A DNA stretch of 5,152 bases from Candidatus Rokuibacteriota bacterium. GTDB taxonomy: Bacteria > JAUVQV01. This document shows, in pieces, positions 1 through 5,152 of this stretch. The first letter of the stretch is position 1; each line of letters starts with the position of its first letter. Below the pieces are notes generated by a model, which saw nothing but the letters and a program-made list of their open reading frames with translations, did not search any database and was not told where the DNA came from. The DNA is taken from positions 1 to 5,152 of the forward strand of contig JAUWCW010000173.1 in assembly GCA_030609125.1 (NCBI GenBank), given 5' to 3'. The translations under genes were made by a program, and so were the position numbers.

Positions 1-301
1 TCGACTACGTGATCCCGAGCAACGACGATGCCATCCGGGCCATCAAGCTCATCACTTCGAAGGTTGCCGAGGCGGCTCTCGAGGGCAGCCAGGTGTACGC
101 CGAGAAGAAGGCTGCGGAGGAAAAGGAAGAGGTACGTCAGAAGGCTGCCGAAACCGAGGCCGCCGCCCAGGCTGAGGCGGAGCGAAAAGGCGAAGCGACG
201 GAGAAGGAGCAGGCTCAGAAAACACCGGCTCCCGCCGTTGAGACGAAAGCCGCGGCTGTTGAGCCGGGGGCAGGCGCCCCGGCGTTGAAGGAGAAAGCAA
301 A

Positions 302-305
<4 letters not shown>
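1..305 (+). CDS. rpsB: 30S ribosomal protein S2, 3' end only
   Basis: This is the last 100 codons of ribosomal protein S2, a component of the small ribosomal subunit head/platform region needed for S1 docking and initiation. The 5' part lies outside the window; the first whole codon starts at base 3. The opening residues, [17 protein letters not shown], match the highly conserved S2 C-terminal core motif (usually [14 protein letters not shown], with Ser here for Gly), followed by the helix [11 protein letters not shown]. After that come 72 residues of low-complexity Lys/Glu/Ala/Gln sequence ending in a Pro/Ala-rich part, so this S2 is longer than the compact E. coli type. The stop TGA (303-305) overlaps the GTG start of tsf, and the tsf ribosome binding site lies inside the tail coding sequence. 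Identification is certain from the core motif plus the tsf neighbour. Confidence 0.96.
87..302 (+). other. Low-complexity K/E/A-rich C-terminal tail of S2
   Basis: These 72 codons follow the last recognisable S2 helix. The first roughly 45 residues are a charged, Ala-rich stretch with many alternating Lys/Glu pairs (for example [12 protein letters not shown]), predicted by eye to be a long helix or coiled coil. The remainder is Pro/Ala/Gly-rich and probably disordered, ending in KEKAK. Extended S2 tails of varying sequence are known in several bacterial groups; the function of this one cannot be read from the sequence. Confidence 0.8.
288..293 (+). promoter_or_regulatory. Ribosome binding site of tsf (supports GTG start)
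   Basis: AAGGAG lies 8 nt upstream of the GTG at 302. It is a strong Shine-Dalgarno sequence at good spacing, located within the last codons of rpsB. It fixes the GTG as the tsf start, and the GTGA overlap with the rpsB stop suggests coupled translation. Confidence 0.85.
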
Positions 306-1916
<1,611 letters not shown>

Positions 1917-1921
1917 GTGCC

Positions 1922-2488
1922 ATGCTGAAAGACATAAAGGACCTTGAAAAGACCACCGCCGAAAAGATGGAGCATCCCGTAGCCCATCTGCAGAAAGAGC
2001 TCGGCACTATCAGAACGGGCCGCGCCTCGCCGGCCATCCTGGACGGCATCCAGGTCGACTACTTCAACACTCCCACGCCGATCAATCAGGTGGCCTCGGT
2101 GTCTGCGCCGGAGAGCCGGTTGATCGTGATCCAGCCCTGGGACCCGACGGTTCTCGGCGAGATGGAAAAGGCCATTCTTCGGGCCAACATCGGCCTGACG
2201 CCCACCAACGACGGCAAGGTCATCAGGATCTCCATCCCGGCCCTGACGGAAGAGCGGCGCAAGGAACTGGTGAAGGTGGCCAAAAAGATGGCGGAGGAGG
2301 GCCGGGTGGCTCTTCGCAGCGTGAGACGGGAGCTCAACGAGCAGGTCAAGGACCTGGAGAAGAGGAAAGAGATCTCCGAGGACCAGATGCACACTGCCCA
2401 GGCTGAGGTGCAGAAGCTGACGAACAGGTTCATCGAGCAGGTGAACGGGATCATGGAGAAGAAGGAAAAGGAGATTCTGGAAATCTAG
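1922..2488 (+). CDS. frr: Ribosome recycling factor
   Basis: RRF acts with EF-G to split post-termination 70S ribosomes so that subunits can be reused. The 188 residues match the family (E. coli 185). It should fold as a tRNA-like L: domain I is a three-helix bundle made of residues about 1-30 and 106-188, and domain II is the small beta domain at about 31-105. Family motifs are LGTIRTGRASPAILDGIQVD (27-46), the PTPINQVASV hinge-side strand (51-60), LIVIQPWD (67-74), NDGKVIRISIPALTEERRKE (96-115), RVALRSVRRE (128-137, including Arg residues of the ribosome-contacting helix) and KEISED (149-154). The start is ATG with AAGGAAGG upstream. It lies 5 nt after pyrH and 10 nt before uppS. No key motif is missing. 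Confidence 0.98.
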   Translation: MLKDIKDLEKTTAEKMEHPVAHLQKELGTIRTGRASPAILDGIQVDYFNTPTPINQVASVSAPESRLIVIQPWDPTVLGEMEKAILRANIGLTPTNDGKVIRISIPALTEERRKELVKVAKKMAEEGRVALRSVRRELNEQVKDLEKRKEISEDQMHTAQAEVQKLTNRFIEQVNGIMEKKEKEILEI

Positions 2489-2498
2489 CCGGGAACTC

Positions 2499-3218
2499 AT
2501 GGCTGAGGCGTCTCATTCCTGGCCCGCACACGTGGCCGTCATCATGGACGGAAACGGGCGCTGGGCAAAGCAGCGCAACCTTCCCCGAATCGAGGGGCAC
2601 CGGGCGGGTATCAAGTCGGTGCAGTCGGTGGTGGAGTCCTGCCGCACCCTGGGTATACGCTACCTGACCCTCTACGCCTTTTCTGTCGAGAACTGGAAGC
2701 GGCCCAGAAAGGAAATCAGCGGCCTGATGGCGCTGCTCTACGACTACCTCACCTCGGAAATTCCGCGGCTGCACCGTGACGCCGTGCGGCTCCGCGCGAT
2801 CGGTCAGCTCGACCGGCTTCCGCGGAGGGTGTCGCAGCAGTTCAGGCGCATCATGGAGAAGACCGCCTCCCACCGGGGGCTCACCCTGATCCTTGCCCTC
2901 AGCTACGGCGGCAGGACCGAGATTCTCGACGCTGTCAGGGAGATTGCAAAAGAAAGGAAAAAGGGGAGGGAACAGGGCGGGGAGGTGACTCCCGAGATCC
3001 TGAGCCGTCACCTCTACGCTCCCGACGTGCCTCCGCCGGACCTGCTTATAAGGACGAGCGGCGAGAGGCGGCTGAGCAATTTTCTTCTCTGGGAGTCCGC
3101 CCGGTCGCAGCTGTACTTCGCGCCGCAGATGTGGCCTGATTTCGGTGGAGAGCAGTTCGAGAAGGTGATCGTGGAAGCCAGGAAGGCCCGGGAATCCGGG
3201 GAAAGGATCGAGGCATGA
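2499..3218 (+). CDS. uppS: Isoprenyl transferase / undecaprenyl diphosphate synthase
   Basis: This cis-prenyltransferase condenses isopentenyl diphosphate onto farnesyl diphosphate to give C55 undecaprenyl diphosphate, the lipid carrier for peptidoglycan and surface glycans. The 239 residues are close to the usual 230-255. Residues HVAVIMDGNGRWA (11-23) hold the catalytic Asp17 (E. coli Asp26); then come GHRAG (33-37), LTLYAFSVENWKRP (56-69), ALSYGGRTEI (133-142) and LLIRTSGERRLSNFLLW (182-198), with the Arg residues that bind IPP diphosphate. The terminal motif, usually A-Y-[AS]-E-[LF]-YF, reads ARSQLYF (201-207), so the position of the Mg-binding Glu213 of E. coli is Gln204 (codon CAG, 3108-3110). 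The exact chain length of the product cannot be told from sequence. The Shine-Dalgarno is weak (GGGAA only 3 nt before ATG), so coupling to frr, 10 nt upstream, is likely. The 3' end overlaps cdsA by 4 nt. Confidence 0.95.
   Translation: MAEASHSWPAHVAVIMDGNGRWAKQRNLPRIEGHRAGIKSVQSVVESCRTLGIRYLTLYAFSVENWKRPRKEISGLMALLYDYLTSEIPRLHRDAVRLRAIGQLDRLPRRVSQQFRRIMEKTASHRGLTLILALSYGGRTEILDAVREIAKERKKGREQGGEVTPEILSRHLYAPDVPPPDLLIRTSGERRLSNFLLWESARSQLYFAPQMWPDFGGEQFEKVIVEARKARESGERIEA
3201..3207 (+). promoter_or_regulatory. Ribosome binding site of cdsA
   Basis: GAAAGGA, inside the last codons of uppS, lies 7 nt before the cdsA ATG at 3215. That ATG overlaps the uppS stop as ATGA, an arrangement typical of termination-reinitiation coupling. 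Confidence 0.6.
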
Positions 3219-3994
3219 AGCGCGTGCTCAGCGCCCTCGTGGGCGTCCCCCTGGTGGTGGCAGCGGTGTTTCTGGCGGGCCCCATGGTTTTTGCCCTCAC
3301 CGCCGCCGCGCTATTTGTCCTGGCCCAGATGGAGTATCTGCGCCTCTGCGGGATCGGGAGAGTGATGGGCGCGGCCTCTCTGGCCGCCGGTTCCGCCGGG
3401 CTGCTCGCCGCCGGTGCGGGGTATCACTGGGCGGTGCCGGGAGGGGTTTTTCTGCTCATTGCCGCCGCCTCCCTCGTGGGCGTGGAAGATCCGGCGAAGC
3501 GCTTTCAGGAAACGGCGGAGACGGTGCTGGGCACGGTCCTGATCGCCTACGCCTTCGGCTGTCTCGTCATGCTCAGGCAGGTGCCGCAGGGACCCTCCTG
3601 GGTGATGGTGGTCCTCGTTGTCCTCTGGGCGGGCGACACGGCCGCCTACTACGGCGGATCGCGGTTCGGAAGGAGAAAGCTCGCGCCCCTGCTCAGTCCG
3701 AAGAAGACTGTTGAAGGGTCGGCTTTCGGTCTCGCCGCCAGCGTCGCCGCCGGCACGCTCCTGGCGGGGCTGCTGCTCGATGAGGTGAGACCGGGGCAGG
3801 CGGCATTTCTCTCTCTTCTCGTGGCGGCATGCGGTCAGGCCGGGGACCTGGTGGTCTCTCTCTGGAAGAGGGCGAAGGGCGTAAAGGACAGCGGCCGGCT
3901 GGTTCCGGGGCACGGCGGTCTTCTCGACAGGATCGACAGCCTTCTTCTGGGGATCCCCGTGGGGTATCTTCTCATCCAATCATCAGTGTTCTGA
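3215..3994 (+). CDS. cdsA: Phosphatidate cytidylyltransferase (CDP-diglyceride synthase)
   Basis: CdsA is an inner-membrane enzyme that makes CDP-diacylglycerol from phosphatidate and CTP, the branch point to all bacterial phospholipids. The 259-residue protein is rich in hydrophobic stretches that look like transmembrane helices (approximately 5-35, 52-68, 75-90, 103-120, 128-146, 168-188, 195-210, 240-258). The cytosolic catalytic motifs are clear: WAGDTAAYYGGSRFGRRKL (138-156), LSPKKTVEG (160-168), GQAGDLVVS (207-215), and the family signature at 215-241, seen as SLWKR, VKDSG and PGHGGLLDRID. Two deviations stand out. The usual GDLxES is GDLVVS (Val214 in place of Glu), and the third signature position is Trp rather than a smaller aliphatic residue or Phe. 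The start is ATG, overlapping the uppS stop by 4 nt, and dxr begins 3 nt after the stop. Length is near the shorter members of the family. Confidence 0.96.
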   Translation: MKRVLSALVGVPLVVAAVFLAGPMVFALTAAALFVLAQMEYLRLCGIGRVMGAASLAAGSAGLLAAGAGYHWAVPGGVFLLIAAASLVGVEDPAKRFQETAETVLGTVLIAYAFGCLVMLRQVPQGPSWVMVVLVVLWAGDTAAYYGGSRFGRRKLAPLLSPKKTVEGSAFGLAASVAAGTLLAGLLLDEVRPGQAAFLSLLVAACGQAGDLVVSLWKRAKGVKDSGRLVPGHGGLLDRIDSLLLGIPVGYLLIQSSVF

Positions 3995-3997
3995 GTC

Positions 3998-5152
3998 ATG
4001 ACAAACGTGTCCATTCTGGGATCCACCGGCTCCATCGGGGAGAACGCCCTGGACGTCATCCGGGCGTCGGGCGGCGCCCTCCGTGCCGTCGCGCTCTGCG
4101 CGGGCTCCAACGCGGAGGGGCTCGCACGGCAGGTGCGGGAGTTCCGCCCCGCCCTGGCGGCAATCGCGGACAGCGGCCGGGAGGACTCTCTGCGAAGGGA
4201 ACTGGAGGGTTTGCCGGTCCGGATTGTTTCCGGTGAGGAGGGGGTGCTCGAGGCGGCGACGCTCGAGGAGGCGGACACTGTTCTTTCAGCCATCGTCGGC
4301 GCCGCCGGGATCCTCCCCGCTTACCATGCGCTGGGGGAGGGGAAGGACCTCGCCCTGGCGAACAAGGAGACGCTGGTGGCCGCGGGTGAGCTCATCATGG
4401 AGAGGGCCCGTCGGACGGGCAGGAGGGTTCTGCCCGTCGACAGCGAGCACAGCGCCCTCTTCCAGGCCCTCCACGGCCGCTCCCGGGAAGAAGTGCGGAC
4501 GCTTACCCTCACCGCCTCGGGCGGCCCGTTTCACGCCGATCTCACGCTGGACCTGTGGGACATCACGCCCGCCGACGCCCTGCGCCACCCCAACTGGAGC
4601 ATGGGGGAGAAGGTGACCATCGATTCCGCCACCCTCATGAACAAGGGGCTCGAGGTGATCGAGGCCCGCTGGCTTTTCGACGTCGACCTGGACCGCGTGC
4701 AGGTCCTGGTCCATCCCCAGAGCCTGGTTCATGGAATCGTCGAATTCGTGGACGGCAGCATGCTGGCTCATCTCTCGCAGCCGGACATGCGGATTCCGAT
4801 CGCCTCCGCCCTATACTTTCCGGCCCGGCCGGCCCTTCCCTGGAAGCGGCTCGACCTTGGGGAGGCGGGAAAGCTGGAGTTTGTCCCGCCCGACCTGGAG
4901 AGGTTCCCGGCCCTGAACCTGGCGCGGAGCGCACAGGCGGCGGGCGGCGGGAAGCCGGCGGTGCTCAACGCCGCCAACGAGGTTGCTGTGGAAGCGTTTC
5001 TTTCGGGGAGAATCCGCTTCCCGGAGATTGTATCCGTTACCGAGCAGGTCCTGGATTCGTTTGCCGCGATACCCGGACCGCTGACGGTGGAGAAGGTCCT
5101 CGCCGTCGACGCCCGCGCAAGGGAACGGGCCACTGAAGTCATCGACGTGATG
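3998..5152 (+). CDS. dxr: 1-deoxy-D-xylulose 5-phosphate reductoisomerase, 3' end cut by window
   Basis: Dxr (IspC) converts DXP to 2-C-methyl-D-erythritol 4-phosphate with NADPH and a divalent metal, the committed step of the MEP isoprenoid pathway and the target of fosmidomycin. The frame is open for 385 codons to the last base with no stop. Since the family is about 380-400 aa, only a few to some 15 residues are probably missing. The N-terminus has the NADPH loop GSTGSIG (8-14). LALANKETLV (118-127) follows, and PVDSEHSA (146-153) contains metal ligands Asp148 and Glu150. TASGGPF is at 172-178 and HPNWSMGEK at 197-205 (His197 and flexible-loop Trp200). DSATLMNKGLEVIEA (209-223) holds Ser210, Asn215, Lys216 and the metal ligand Glu219. 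VHPQSLVH (238-245) and ALNLARSAQAAGGGKPAVLN (305-324) lead into the C-terminal helical domain. All catalytic residues are present. The ATG is 3 nt after the cdsA stop with no good Shine-Dalgarno, so coupling with cdsA is likely. Confidence 0.97.
   Translation, partial: MTNVSILGSTGSIGENALDVIRASGGALRAVALCAGSNAEGLARQVREFRPALAAIADSGREDSLRRELEGLPVRIVSGEEGVLEAATLEEADTVLSAIVGAAGILPAYHALGEGKDLALANKETLVAAGELIMERARRTGRRVLPVDSEHSALFQALHGRSREEVRTLTLTASGGPFHADLTLDLWDITPADALRHPNWSMGEKVTIDSATLMNKGLEVIEARWLFDVDLDRVQVLVHPQSLVHGIVEFVDGSMLAHLSQPDMRIPIASALYFPARPALPWKRLDLGEAGKLEFVPPDLERFPALNLARSAQAAGGGKPAVLNAANEVAVEAFLSGRIRFPEIVSVTEQVLDSFAAIPGPLTVEKVLAVDARARERATEVIDVM

Noticed and set aside
2489-2498. Possible promoter or terminator between frr and uppS, the widest gap.
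   Set aside because: The gap is only 10 nt and shows no stem-loop, T-run or -10/-35 pattern.
4246-4275. Imperfect tandem direct repeat of two 15-nt units starting GCTCGAGG.
   Set aside because: It encodes LEAATLEEAD in a helical part of Dxr where homologues have similar length and Ala/Glu/Leu-rich sequence, so codon bias and composition explain it. Only 12 of 15 positions match.
3829-5136. Plus-strand open frames at 3829-4236, 4083-4616 and 4555-5136.
   Set aside because: They are alternate-frame shadows of cdsA and dxr with Arg/Pro/Gly-rich, motif-free translations. The dxr frame carries every family motif through the same bases.

Overview
The window is a tightly packed, single-strand (+) stretch of core bacterial genes in the order rpsB(3' end)-tsf-pyrH-frr-uppS-cdsA-dxr(nearly complete). 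The sequence is GC-rich by eye, with strong G/C preference at third codon positions. Gene order and protein features indicate a Gram-negative-type bacterium using the methylerythritol phosphate (MEP) isoprenoid pathway. Sequence style (for example the LSYGGR motif in UppS and the KDSG motif in CdsA) makes a deltaproteobacterial/Desulfobacterota-like host my best guess. This is low-confidence inference, and other phyla share the same gene order.

Layout: 1-305 is the C-terminal part of ribosomal protein S2, with a long Lys/Glu/Ala-rich tail. 302-1183 is elongation factor Ts (GTG start, 4-nt overlap with rpsB). 1188-1916 is UMP kinase (TTG start). 1922-2488 is ribosome recycling factor. 2499-3218 is the cis-prenyl transferase UppS. 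3215-3994 is the membrane enzyme CdsA (4-nt ATGA overlap with uppS). 3998-5152 is Dxr, open to the last base of the window. The largest gap between genes is 10 nt, so there is no room for a promoter or terminator between genes, and I see none. The genes look like one transcription unit with translational coupling at several junctions.

How the genes work together: the first half serves translation (S2, EF-Ts, RRF) and pyrimidine nucleotide supply (PyrH). The second half serves the envelope. Dxr commits carbon to isoprenoid precursors, UppS builds the undecaprenyl carrier from them, and CdsA activates phosphatidate with CTP for phospholipid synthesis. CTP ultimately derives from the UDP made via PyrH.

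I see no mobile element, RNA gene, CRISPR array or undescribed system here. The points worth a second look are small: the S2 tail, unusual residues at normally acidic conserved positions in UppS and CdsA, and non-ATG starts with strong Shine-Dalgarno sites.
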